The translations under genes were made by a program, and so were the position numbers. From a bacterium (GTDB taxonomy: Bacteria > Planctomycetota > UBA1135 > UBA2386), in assembly GCA_024743115.1 (NCBI GenBank), contig JANSXC010000020.1, positions 60,310 through 124,309 of the forward strand: 64,000 nucleotides of DNA. Reading direction: 5' to 3'. Under the pieces are notes generated by a model. It was not told where the DNA came from. It made no database searches and was given only the letters and a program-made list of their open reading frames with translations. The stretch's first letter is position 1; every line of letters begins with the position of its first letter. Shown here one piece after another: positions 6,862 to 14,849 of this stretch.

Positions 6862-8649
6862 ATGACCGCCGTCGTGAGCCCGATGCGCACCCGGATCGGG
6901 CGCCACATTGCCCTGCTGTTCGCCGGTTGCGCCCTGGTTCCGCTGGTTGCGTTCCAGATCGTCGCGACCATGAGCATCCGCACGCAGAGCGAGCTGCAGA
7001 CCGAGGACCAGCTCCACGGTCTCGCTCGAACGTCGGGAATGATGATCGCGGCCCGTCTCGATCGCATTCGCGGCGAACTCAGGCTTGCGGCCTCGGTCGC
7101 GGAGTATCAGGTCGAGACCGGCGAATCCCAGGCCATCGACGCGGTCTATCCGTTCCTGGCCGAGCACGCGCGCTCGCTGCAGCTCCTCACCGAGGGCGTG
7201 CCGCACGTACTCTTCGGCGACTCGGTTGCGATCCCGCTCGAGCTGACTGCTGCTGACGAACAGCATCTCGCCGGCGGCAAGGCCGTGGTTCGCTTCGGTG
7301 AAGGTGCGACGGCGATCACGATGATGGCGGCTGTCGCCCCGCCCGCGGTCGACCACCTACTCGTCGTCGTCGTCGATCCGACCTGGTTCTGGACCTCCGT
7401 CGAGCTATCGGGTCCGGGCTGCGAGTTCGCTGCGTGCGACCGCGCGGGCCGGGTGCTGTTCCACACGTCCGCGACGTCGCCCGACCCTGAGCCGCTCCTG
7501 ACGCGGACGTTGCGCCGCTCGTCCTCGGGAAGCCTCGATTGGATGCTCGACGGCGTGCACCATGTCGGCCGCTACTGGCATCTCTTCGTTCAGCCGCAGT
7601 ACCGCGCGGACCTGCTCGTGATCCAGTCGCTCCCCAAAGCCGGGGCATACGCCGCCAGCGACTCGTTCATGAGATGGGCCTGGCTCTTCGCGGCTGCCAC
7701 GCTGCTCGTCGCCGCGTTGGCGAGTCTCGTGCAGATCCGGCGCACTCTGGAGCCGGTCTTCGCCCTGCGTCACGCTGCCGAACGGCTCGGCCGTGGCGAT
7801 CTGAAGTCGCGGGCCAGAGTCAGCGCGAAGGACGAGTTGGGCGAGCTCGCGGGGGCGTTCAACGAGATGGCCAGTCGGCTGCAGGTCAGCATCGAGCAGC
7901 AGCAATGCACCGAGCGGGAACTCGTCGAGTCGCGTGACGCTGCGCTGGCTGCGGTCCGAGCCAAGGAGGCGTTCCTTACCAACGTGTCGCACGAGTTGCG
8001 CACCCCGATGGCGAAGATCCTGAGCTCCGCCGAGATCCTCACGCAGCTCGGGCCCGACGAGAACGAGGCCCGTGAGGAGTTCTCGATGATCGCGCTGGAC
8101 GGAGCCAGGGACCTGAACGGAATGCTGGACGACGTGTTTGCGCTCGACAACGACGAGCCGGTTGCAGCTGTTGCCGTCGAGATTCACCGTTTGCTCGAGA
8201 CGCTGCTGGACCAGACGGCCGACGATTTGCGGGCGCGTCTGCAGATCGACGTCCCGGGTGAGCTGGCGCCGATCGCCTGCGACTGCGCGACACTGGTCGC
8301 GGCGATCCGCCGCGTGCTCGATAACGCGGTCAAGTTCGGTCCCGCCGACACGCCGATCGAACTGCGCATCGTTCGGTCTCGAAGGGACGTCACGATCGAG
8401 GTGACGGATCACGGGCCGGGCATTGCACCGGCCGACCACGAACGGATCTTCGCGCCGTTCGTCCAGGTTGGTCGGGACCAGTTGGTCGATAAGGCCGACG
8501 GCACCGGGCTCGGACTCGCGCTGGCACGCCGGGCTGCGGAGGCTTGCGGCGGCACGCTCACGGTCGACAGCGCTCTGGGTGGCGGCGCGACGTTCCGGTT
8601 TACCCTGCCGGCAGTGATCGTCGAGCACGCGGAGGTCGAGAGCCGCTGA
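6862..8649 (+). CDS. Membrane sensor histidine kinase (HAMP-HisKA-HATPase_c)
   Basis: This 595-residue protein has two membrane segments (about 15-37 and 271-291) flanking a periplasmic sensor region of about 235 residues with no clear named fold. A HAMP linker follows (about 292-342), then a short coiled coil, then the HisKA H-box FLTNVSHELRTPMAKIL with the phospho-acceptor H377. The ATPase domain has an N-box (RRVLDNAVKFG), G1 (DHGPGIAP), F-box (FAPF) and G2 (GTGLGLALA). All catalytic motifs are intact. No response regulator gene is next to it, so the partner lies elsewhere. It is the third gene of a run that starts with the prepilin. Confidence 0.93.
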   Translation: MTAVVSPMRTRIGRHIALLFAGCALVPLVAFQIVATMSIRTQSELQTEDQLHGLARTSGMMIAARLDRIRGELRLAASVAEYQVETGESQAIDAVYPFLAEHARSLQLLTEGVPHVLFGDSVAIPLELTAADEQHLAGGKAVVRFGEGATAITMMAAVAPPAVDHLLVVVVDPTWFWTSVELSGPGCEFAACDRAGRVLFHTSATSPDPEPLLTRTLRRSSSGSLDWMLDGVHHVGRYWHLFVQPQYRADLLVIQSLPKAGAYAASDSFMRWAWLFAAATLLVAALASLVQIRRTLEPVFALRHAAERLGRGDLKSRARVSAKDELGELAGAFNEMASRLQVSIEQQQCTERELVESRDAALAAVRAKEAFLTNVSHELRTPMAKILSSAEILTQLGPDENEAREEFSMIALDGARDLNGMLDDVFALDNDEPVAAVAVEIHRLLETLLDQTADDLRARLQIDVPGELAPIACDCATLVAAIRRVLDNAVKFGPADTPIELRIVRSRRDVTIEVTDHGPGIAPADHERIFAPFVQVGRDQLVDKADGTGLGLALARRAAEACGGTLTVDSALGGGATFRFTLPAVIVEHAEVESR

Positions 8650-8700
8650 GCGGCGGGTCGCAGGGAGAAAACTGCCGAATCGGTCCTGTCGGCGGGAGCC

Positions 8701-9936
8701 GTGGCGTTGTTGATGCGTTGCAGCTCCATGAGCCTCACTGGATCGCCACCTTGCCTCTTTCGCGCGTTCCGTTTCGGCGGTTATGGGTGCGTCGTAGCCT
8801 TGCTCTTTCTTGCCTTCGTCGGCTGCACGGTTCCGTCATCGGCTCCGATCCAAGCAGAATCAGGGCAGCCGGTGCTCTTGCTAAACACGAACGCACTGCT
8901 GTCCGAAGACCCCGATCGGGCAGCCGAACTCGAGGCCGCGCTGGCGCGGTTTCTGACGCAGGCCAAGAGCGGCGACTTCACCTCGGCTGTCGTCGACCCC
9001 GAAGAACGGGAGCGCAACAGCTTCTTCTTTCGTCGGGTGACGGGCTTCGGCGGCACCCCGGGGCTTCGGGCGCCCTCGGTGCTGAAGGCCTACACCCTCG
9101 ACGGCAACGACTACTTCGTCACCGTGGCTTTCGGCGGCGAGTGGGGTGGGGTGCCGTTCCTCGACATGATCGTAGAACTGAAGGCCACGCCTGTTGGCGA
9201 ATCGTTCCGCTTCCAATGCCCGTTCGAGGATCGAACCAAGGACTTTCACGAGACCGTCCTCGATGATGTGCGCTTTCGGTACAGCGGTGGCTTCGACGAA
9301 GAACGCGCTCGGCAGTTCATGACGACGCGCGCGGAGCTCGGCCGGCTTTCCGGTCTGGGCTTGGCACCCGTGGAGTACTTCGTGTTCCAGAGTCTCGACG
9401 AGATGCTGAAGTCGTACGGACTGGTGTTCGACCGCAACCGGTGCAACTTCCTCGGCAACGATCTGGGAACGTTCGACGATGGGCACGCCCGCTACATCAC
9501 GGGGATGGGCGATGAGTGCTACATGTACGGTTATGCGAGCCGCTTCCTTCGCAGTCCGGACCACGATCCTGCCGAGCTGTACCGCACCATGGCCGTGGGC
9601 TTCAAGATACTCTATGGGGGCTACTGGCTGAACGGCACTCCGATGGGGCAGCTGATCGCGGAGCTACGCGAAACCGTGCGGGGGGCTCCCGAGTTGAATC
9701 TCGTCGACATCTTCAAGCAGGGGCGCAACGGCCAGACCAAGGGGCACGCCCCGAGCCTGGTGATTGCGGCGCTGATCTGTGAGCGGGCCATCGAGCAGGC
9801 GGGCTTCGCCGGACTCCTCCGTCTCGTCTACTCGGGCCCTCGGGGCGAACGGTTCTTCGCCGAGCTCGACGAGGTGCTCGGGATCGACGAGACGGGGTTT
9901 CGGGCTGCGGTGGTGGCGATGCTCGAGGGGACGTAG
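8701..9936 (+). CDS. Lipoprotein of unknown function
   Basis: The product (up to 411 residues) has a hydrophobic N-terminal segment ending in a lipobox, LAFVGC, with the lipidated Cys at residue 42 of the longest form; lipidation would place it at the membrane or cell surface. The first start, GTG 8701, is weak; ATG codons at 8713 and 8728 would leave a more usual signal length. The body is mixed alpha/beta and contains FFFRRVTGFGG and a C-terminal helical part (HAPSLVIAALICERAIEQ) that recalls the end of some secreted peptidases, but I see no HExxH or other catalytic motif. It stands between the histidine kinase and an ECF sigma factor without obvious coupling. Confidence 0.8.
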   Translation: MALLMRCSSMSLTGSPPCLFRAFRFGGYGCVVALLFLAFVGCTVPSSAPIQAESGQPVLLLNTNALLSEDPDRAAELEAALARFLTQAKSGDFTSAVVDPEERERNSFFFRRVTGFGGTPGLRAPSVLKAYTLDGNDYFVTVAFGGEWGGVPFLDMIVELKATPVGESFRFQCPFEDRTKDFHETVLDDVRFRYSGGFDEERARQFMTTRAELGRLSGLGLAPVEYFVFQSLDEMLKSYGLVFDRNRCNFLGNDLGTFDDGHARYITGMGDECYMYGYASRFLRSPDHDPAELYRTMAVGFKILYGGYWLNGTPMGQLIAELRETVRGAPELNLVDIFKQGRNGQTKGHAPSLVIAALICERAIEQAGFAGLLRLVYSGPRGERFFAELDEVLGIDETGFRAAVVAMLEGT

Positions 9937-10075
9937 GCGCGGGCCAGCACCGGATGAAGAGCACTCGCCGCCGTCGAATCGACCTGGTTCTGGGTCGTGG
10001 CCGGGTTCGATCGGCGCCGCCCACGGCGTCGTCCACGGGTTACGATTCCCGGGGGTGACGCTACTAGCTCTCGCC

Positions 10076-10591
10076 ATGGCCCGAACCTTCAACGACCACT
10101 ACCTGGAGCTGTGCGACGATGTGGCTGCGTGGGCGCGCATTCATGCGCGGAATCCCGCGGTCCGAGGGCTCGATGGTGATGACCTGATCCAGGAGACGTG
10201 GGGGCGGGCGTTCGCGAGCTTCGACCGCTTCAAACCGGACCGTGGTTCGTTCCGGGCCTGGCTCTTCGGAATCGGCTACAACGTTCTGCGCCAACAGTTG
10301 CGGCACCTCGGAAACAAGGTGCATGTGGCGGGGCGCGAACGTGCGGATCTGGCGGAGATGCTCGACGACGGCACGAGCGTCGCGACTCGGCTGTGGCGCA
10401 GCGAACGGGCGCGCAAGCTGGTCGCGATCGTCGAGAAGCTGCCGGAGCAGGATCGGTTGCTCGTGCTTTATCGCGGCCTCGAAGGCCTGTCGCACGCCGA
10501 GGTCGGTGCGCGGCTCGATCTCAAGTCGGAAGCCGCCGAGATGAGGTGGCGCCGCGTGCGGAGCAAGCTGGCCGGGCTGGTTCCGGAATAG
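10076..10591 (+). CDS. ECF-type RNA polymerase sigma factor
   Basis: This 171-residue protein has sigma region 2 (DLIQETWGRAFASFDRFKP, with RAWLFGIGYNVLRQQLR) and a C-terminal region 4 (LPEQDRLLVLYRGLEGLSHAEVGARLDLKSEAAEMRWRRV), the two-domain layout of extracytoplasmic-function sigma factors. I chose the ATG at 10076; an in-frame GTG at 10055 would add seven residues. It converges on the Ser/Thr kinase at 10649-13006 with a hairpin between the two stops. ECF sigma factors next to Ser/Thr kinases are common in planctomycetes, so phosphorylation of the factor or a bound partner is a plausible control. No anti-sigma gene is visible. Confidence 0.9.
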   Translation: MARTFNDHYLELCDDVAAWARIHARNPAVRGLDGDDLIQETWGRAFASFDRFKPDRGSFRAWLFGIGYNVLRQQLRHLGNKVHVAGRERADLAEMLDDGTSVATRLWRSERARKLVAIVEKLPEQDRLLVLYRGLEGLSHAEVGARLDLKSEAAEMRWRRVRSKLAGLVPE

Positions 10592-10604
10592 TCGTTCGCG
10601 CGTG

Positions 10605-10644
10605 CCCAGCGCGAGCCATCACGCAGACTTCTCGCGTTGCTGGG
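10605..10644. terminator. Hairpin between convergent genes, likely bidirectional terminator
   Basis: CCCAG plus CGCGAG (10605-10615) pair with CTCGCG and CTGGG (10631-10644), giving eleven base pairs interrupted by one three-base bulge, with a 15-base loop. It lies between the stops of the sigma factor (+) and the kinase (-). There is no T-run on either side, so any termination would not be of the classical intrinsic type. Confidence 0.45.
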
Positions 10645-10648
10645 TCCT

Positions 10649-13006
10649 TCACTCTGCAATGACCACCGCGACCTGGTCGGTCCAGCGTCGAAGGCCCGGT
10701 AGATCGGGGTGTTGCGGAACGGAGGTCTGCAACTCGGTGCTGAGTGTCCGCGCTGCGGCGAGTTCGGTTGCGGCGCGTTGTCGGGAGTCTGCTCCAGCGT
10801 CGGCGAGAGCCAACTGCGCTGCGAGCAGATGCAGCCGCGCCTTCTGGACCAGCAAGCGCGGCAGGCCCGGTTGCCGCGCGGTGACCGCGCGACACGCTTT
10901 CCAGGCGGCGGCGACATCGTTCTTTGCAGATGCTTCGACGAGCAACGCACGCTCGAAGTGAACCGAAGCGAGATCGAGCGCTGCCGATACGTCGTCGAAC
11001 AGAACCCCGACGACCTGGCGGCGCAGCTTCACGGTGGTCGCGAGCAATTCTGCACCCTCGGCGGGTTCGTCGGATGCGAGGAGGATCGTGCCGAGGATCA
11101 GGCAGCACCTCGCCCGCGTGGACGCGGGAATCCGGAAGCGCGGTTCGTCGCACGCGGCCAGCGCTTCGCGTAGCAGCGCGACGCCGTCGGCCCGGCGTTC
11201 GAGGCGGACCAACGCGCGCCCGTGGGCGGCGAGTGTCGTGACGAGCTGATCGCCGAACTCGTGGCCCACGTCGGGATCGGCTGCGAGTCGCCGGATCACC
11301 GGGCTGCTCGCGCCGAGGAAGCGGACGGCGTCGGCATCTCGTCCCAGCGCCTGAGCGAGCCCGCCGCGATTCAGTTCGGCGGCGGCCGACACGCCGAGGA
11401 AACGCGGCTGATAGCCCCAGCGGCGTTCCGCCTCGTTGGCTCGGGTGATCGTGACCTCGTACTGCGCGAAGGCGGCATCGATGTCCACCCGGCTGAGGGC
11501 ATCCGCGACCTTCAAGAACGCGACGAGCGCGGTGCCCGCGTCCGCCGGCGACAGTTCGCGGCCCCAGCAGTGGTCGGCGATGCTCGCGGCGCGTTCGTAA
11601 CACTCGCGGGCCTCTTGGATGGCGCCGAGGTTGGATGTCGCGCTGTGACCCAGGACGTCCCCGAGACGGGTCAGCGAGCCGACGATCTCGATCTGGAGCG
11701 ATGGATCCGCCGCGCTCTCGCGCATCAGGCGCTCGAAGAGGTCGCGGGCGCGAGCCAGCACCAGGTGACGTGCGGTCGTGGCGCCGGCGACGTCACGCAG
11801 CGCGTCGTGGACGTCGAACGCGAGCGTGCGGGCGATGCTGCGGACATCGGCGAACGCGCGTTCGCTCCGTCGACGAAGTCGGGCCTCACTCTCGAGGAAG
11901 GTCAGGGCGGTGACGAGCCCGGCGATCAATGCCAGGGTGGTGGCCAGGATCGCGCCGGACCCGACGGGATGACGGCGCACCCAGGCCACACCGCGCTCGA
12001 GCGGGCCAGGCAGTAGTGCCGCGACCGGTTCGCCGGCGGTGTGGCGCCGAAGGTCCGTGGCCATCGCCGTTGCGGTGTCGTACCGGCGCCCGGGATCACG
12101 CTGCAGGGCCATCGTCAGGATGGCCCGTAGCCGGCGGTCGATGCCGGCAGGGAACTCGAGCTCGCGATGGAGAATCGCGTGGCAGATGCCCGCCCGCGAC
12201 GGGGCCGTGAACGGGCGTGTACCCGTGACGCACTCGAACAGCACGACACCGAGCGCCCAGACGTCGACGCGCCGATCGATCGAGCCGCGGTCCTCGAGTT
12301 GCTCGGGCGCCATGTAGTCCGGCGTGCCACACACTTCGCCACGGGCGATCGTCGGCAGCGCGCCGCGGACGTCGTGCGCCAGCCCGAGGTCGAGCAGCAC
12401 GGGGCCGTCGGGACCGAGGATCACGTTCGATGGCTTGACGTCGCGATGAACCAGGCCGCGCTCGTGGGCGGCGTGAAGCGCGTCCGCGAGTTGGCTCGTG
12501 AGCTTCACCGCTGCGGACGTGGCGATCGGTTCACCGTCCGCGAGGCGGTCGCGCAGCGACGCGCCCGGCACGAACTGCATCGCGATCCACGGGCGCCCGT
12601 CGGCCTCTCCCGCCTCGAGCAGCGCGGCGACGCCGGGATGTTGGACGCGCGCCTGCGCCACGGTTTCGCGCATCATTCGGAGGCGGCCGGCATCGCCGTC
12701 ATCGATCAGCACCTTGAGCGCGACGAGGCGATGCCAGCGCCCGTCCTCGACGAGGTAGACGATGCCCTGACTGCCGCGGCCGAGTTCACGGACGATCTGG
12801 AACGGTCCCACGGACCGCGCGCCCGGCTCGGTCGCTGGTTCCTCAGCAGGCGTTCCCGGCGCGGTGGCGAGTACGAACTCGCGGGCTATGAGCTCTTCGT
12901 GGCCCGGAAACTCGGCGAGGTACTCGGCCAGCGACCGCTTGGTTGCGCCCTGTTCGTCGGCACGTAGTCGCAGCAGGAAACTCGTTGCCACCCAGTCCGG
13001 ATTCAA
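10649..13006 (-). CDS. Transmembrane Ser/Thr protein kinase with C-terminal TPR-like region
   Basis: This 785-residue protein has an N-terminal segment, a kinase domain at about 69-322, one membrane segment at about 349-370 and a long helical, TPR-like outer part. Visible motifs are the Gly loop GRGSQG, the VALK lysine (K98), HRDVKPSNV (D189), DLG instead of DFG (206-208), and GTPDYMAPEQ. DLG variants can be active, so I treat it as a probable functional kinase of the PknB type. The start is a TTG at 13006 preceded by GAGG that overlaps the stop of the cytochrome c peroxidase gene seven bases upstream, so both are probably translated from one mRNA. It probably works with the sigma factor at 10076. 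Confidence 0.93.
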   Translation of the reverse strand: MNPDWVATSFLLRLRADEQGATKRSLAEYLAEFPGHEELIAREFVLATAPGTPAEEPATEPGARSVGPFQIVRELGRGSQGIVYLVEDGRWHRLVALKVLIDDGDAGRLRMMRETVAQARVQHPGVAALLEAGEADGRPWIAMQFVPGASLRDRLADGEPIATSAAVKLTSQLADALHAAHERGLVHRDVKPSNVILGPDGPVLLDLGLAHDVRGALPTIARGEVCGTPDYMAPEQLEDRGSIDRRVDVWALGVVLFECVTGTRPFTAPSRAGICHAILHRELEFPAGIDRRLRAILTMALQRDPGRRYDTATAMATDLRRHTAGEPVAALLPGPLERGVAWVRRHPVGSGAILATTLALIAGLVTALTFLESEARLRRRSERAFADVRSIARTLAFDVHDALRDVAGATTARHLVLARARDLFERLMRESAADPSLQIEIVGSLTRLGDVLGHSATSNLGAIQEARECYERAASIADHCWGRELSPADAGTALVAFLKVADALSRVDIDAAFAQYEVTITRANEAERRWGYQPRFLGVSAAAELNRGGLAQALGRDADAVRFLGASSPVIRRLAADPDVGHEFGDQLVTTLAAHGRALVRLERRADGVALLREALAACDEPRFRIPASTRARCCLILGTILLASDEPAEGAELLATTVKLRRQVVGVLFDDVSAALDLASVHFERALLVEASAKNDVAAAWKACRAVTARQPGLPRLLVQKARLHLLAAQLALADAGADSRQRAATELAAARTLSTELQTSVPQHPDLPGLRRWTDQVAVVIAE

Positions 13007-13013
13007 TGTCGCC

Positions 13014-14669
13014 TCAGAACGTCGTCAGTCGGAAGCCCGCCGATGTGGTGAAACCGTTCGGTCCACCAGGGTCGGTCACGAGCCACTGACCATAGAGGTC
13101 GAGGCCTGCGAACGCCGGTTGCGCGGGCAACGCAAACGTCCAGGAGGCGTGGCCGGAGCCCGAACCGCCGGTGCCCTGGAGCGTCCCTGCCACCGTCAGG
13201 TTGGCGGCTGTCGTGAGCGCGAGATGCACGTTCAGGCCCGCGATCACCGTCGGGGTCGGCGCCGGTGCCAGGTCCCAACCGATCAGCGCCAGGCCGGTCG
13301 GCTCGGTGCGATCGACGGTGACGGTCACCGGCAGGCCGCCGAGATGGGGCGGCTCGACCGCGATCGCGCGTGGCGTCACGCCGCCCGTTCCCGGCGTGCC
13401 CGTGCCGTAAACGAGGTTGTTGCCGAGGCTCTCGGAGAACAGCGTGGGGCGGTCGAATGGCGGCAGCTCAGCCTGCACGCGGGGGTCGGTCATCTCGTTC
13501 AGGAACGCCACGAGGTTGGCCTGGTCCGTTGCGGAGAAGCGGTTCACCAGCGCGGGCATGACCGGGTCCTGGTTGACGTGGAAGTCGCCACCGCGGTTGT
13601 AGAACTGCAGAACATCCGCGAGCGTGGCGTGATTGCCGTTGTGGAAGTAGGGGCCGCGCAATGCGACGTTGCGCAGGTCGGGAACCTTGAACTTGCCATC
13701 GTCGGTGGCGAGTCCCGTGATGTCGCCGCGCCCCGCGTCCTCGCCGAGCGGGCGAACGCCCGTGTTGCGGAACTCGATCGCGCGAGGACCGGTGGTCAGC
13801 ACGAGCTGGTTGAAGTTGGAGTGGCAGCGGCTGCAGAACACGTCGAACAACGTCTTGCCTGCCATCGCGGCTGCCGGCAGCGTGCCCGTGCCCGCGATCA
13901 GGTTATCGACCGGGGACTGATCGCTGACGAGAGTTCGAAGGTACGAAGCGATCGCCATGATCGTGCGCGACGCGTCGACCCCCGGGGTGCCGAACGCCTG
14001 CTGATAGAGCTGTGGATACGTCTTGCCGGCGATGAACGTAGCCATCGGTCCCGGTAGGTTCGACGCGACTGCGAGCGGTTCGACGGACTGCACCCGGGCG
14101 ACGACGTCAGACCAGGTCCGCCCGGGGTGCGCCATCTCGACTTCGTCGGTAGGTGGTTGTGCGACCAGGTTCTCGAGCTGTGCGTTCGCCGTGAGCACGG
14201 TCTGGTTGGTCAGCGGATCGACGAACGTCGCGTCCTCTGCGCGGCCATCCCAGAACAGTTGGTCGAGGTAGGCCGCGTTGATCATCGTCGGTGCCATGCG
14301 GCGGGTTGGCTGTGGTCCCGACCCGTTGGCCACGCTCCAGCCATACGCGCCGGAGCCGGAGTTTGGTGGGACGCCGGGCGAAGCATGACCGTCGTCGGCG
14401 GTGCCGTACACTCCGTCAGGCCCAGGGTTCACCGTCGTCAACGCGCGCGGATCGCCGCCTCCGTGGGCCAGGATGTGGCAGGTCCCGCAGGCGATGGAGC
14501 CGGTGCTCGACAGCTGTTCGTCCCAGAACAGGACCTTGCCGAGCAGCGCCTTGTCGACGGTCACGGGGTTTCCCGGCGGTTCGGGCGGCGCAGGCCAGTT
14601 GGACTGGGCCGCGAGGGGGAGCTGGGAGAGCAGGAAGAGAGTCGGGCCGGAAATGCGCATCGCTGGCAT
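13014..14669 (-). CDS. Di-haem cytochrome c peroxidase (MauG/CcpA type) with C-terminal beta domain
   Basis: The 551-residue exported protein has a signal peptide (cleavage near LPLAAQS) and two haem c sites: CGTCH (61-65) and CSRCH (279-283). MAPTMINAAYLDQLFWDGRA and the later VPDLRNVALRGPYFHNGNHATL are characteristic of the bacterial di-haem peroxidase/MauG family, which reduces hydrogen peroxide or oxidises partner proteins in the periplasm. Residues from about 440 to the end are not part of that enzyme; they form a beta-rich tail (LALIGWDL ... PAFAGLDLYGQWLVTDPGG) that appears related to the tails of other secreted proteins in this window. The second ATG at 14660 is an alternative start. 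It is followed by a kinase gene after seven bases. Confidence 0.9.
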   Translation of the reverse strand: MPAMRISGPTLFLLSQLPLAAQSNWPAPPEPPGNPVTVDKALLGKVLFWDEQLSSTGSIACGTCHILAHGGGDPRALTTVNPGPDGVYGTADDGHASPGVPPNSGSGAYGWSVANGSGPQPTRRMAPTMINAAYLDQLFWDGRAEDATFVDPLTNQTVLTANAQLENLVAQPPTDEVEMAHPGRTWSDVVARVQSVEPLAVASNLPGPMATFIAGKTYPQLYQQAFGTPGVDASRTIMAIASYLRTLVSDQSPVDNLIAGTGTLPAAAMAGKTLFDVFCSRCHSNFNQLVLTTGPRAIEFRNTGVRPLGEDAGRGDITGLATDDGKFKVPDLRNVALRGPYFHNGNHATLADVLQFYNRGGDFHVNQDPVMPALVNRFSATDQANLVAFLNEMTDPRVQAELPPFDRPTLFSESLGNNLVYGTGTPGTGGVTPRAIAVEPPHLGGLPVTVTVDRTEPTGLALIGWDLAPAPTPTVIAGLNVHLALTTAANLTVAGTLQGTGGSGSGHASWTFALPAQPAFAGLDLYGQWLVTDPGGPNGFTTSAGFRLTTF

Positions 14670-14849
14670 CGAAGGGAGTCGGGAGAACGGGGACTCGGGG
14701 ACTTCGCGGCAGGCCGCCGAGTCCGACAGGAAATCCCCGGATCAGGTCGAATGCCGTGATCGGCGGCGCCCATTCGGTGCGGGATTGCGGTCCGACGCTG
14801 TTCTTCCCTTGGACTCGGCCCGGCTCGATCCGGCTCGGCCCCGCTCGCG

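Noticed and set aside
12864..14057. 397-codon plus-strand frame
   Set aside because: It is antisense to the kinase and the cytochrome c peroxidase, both with intact motifs.
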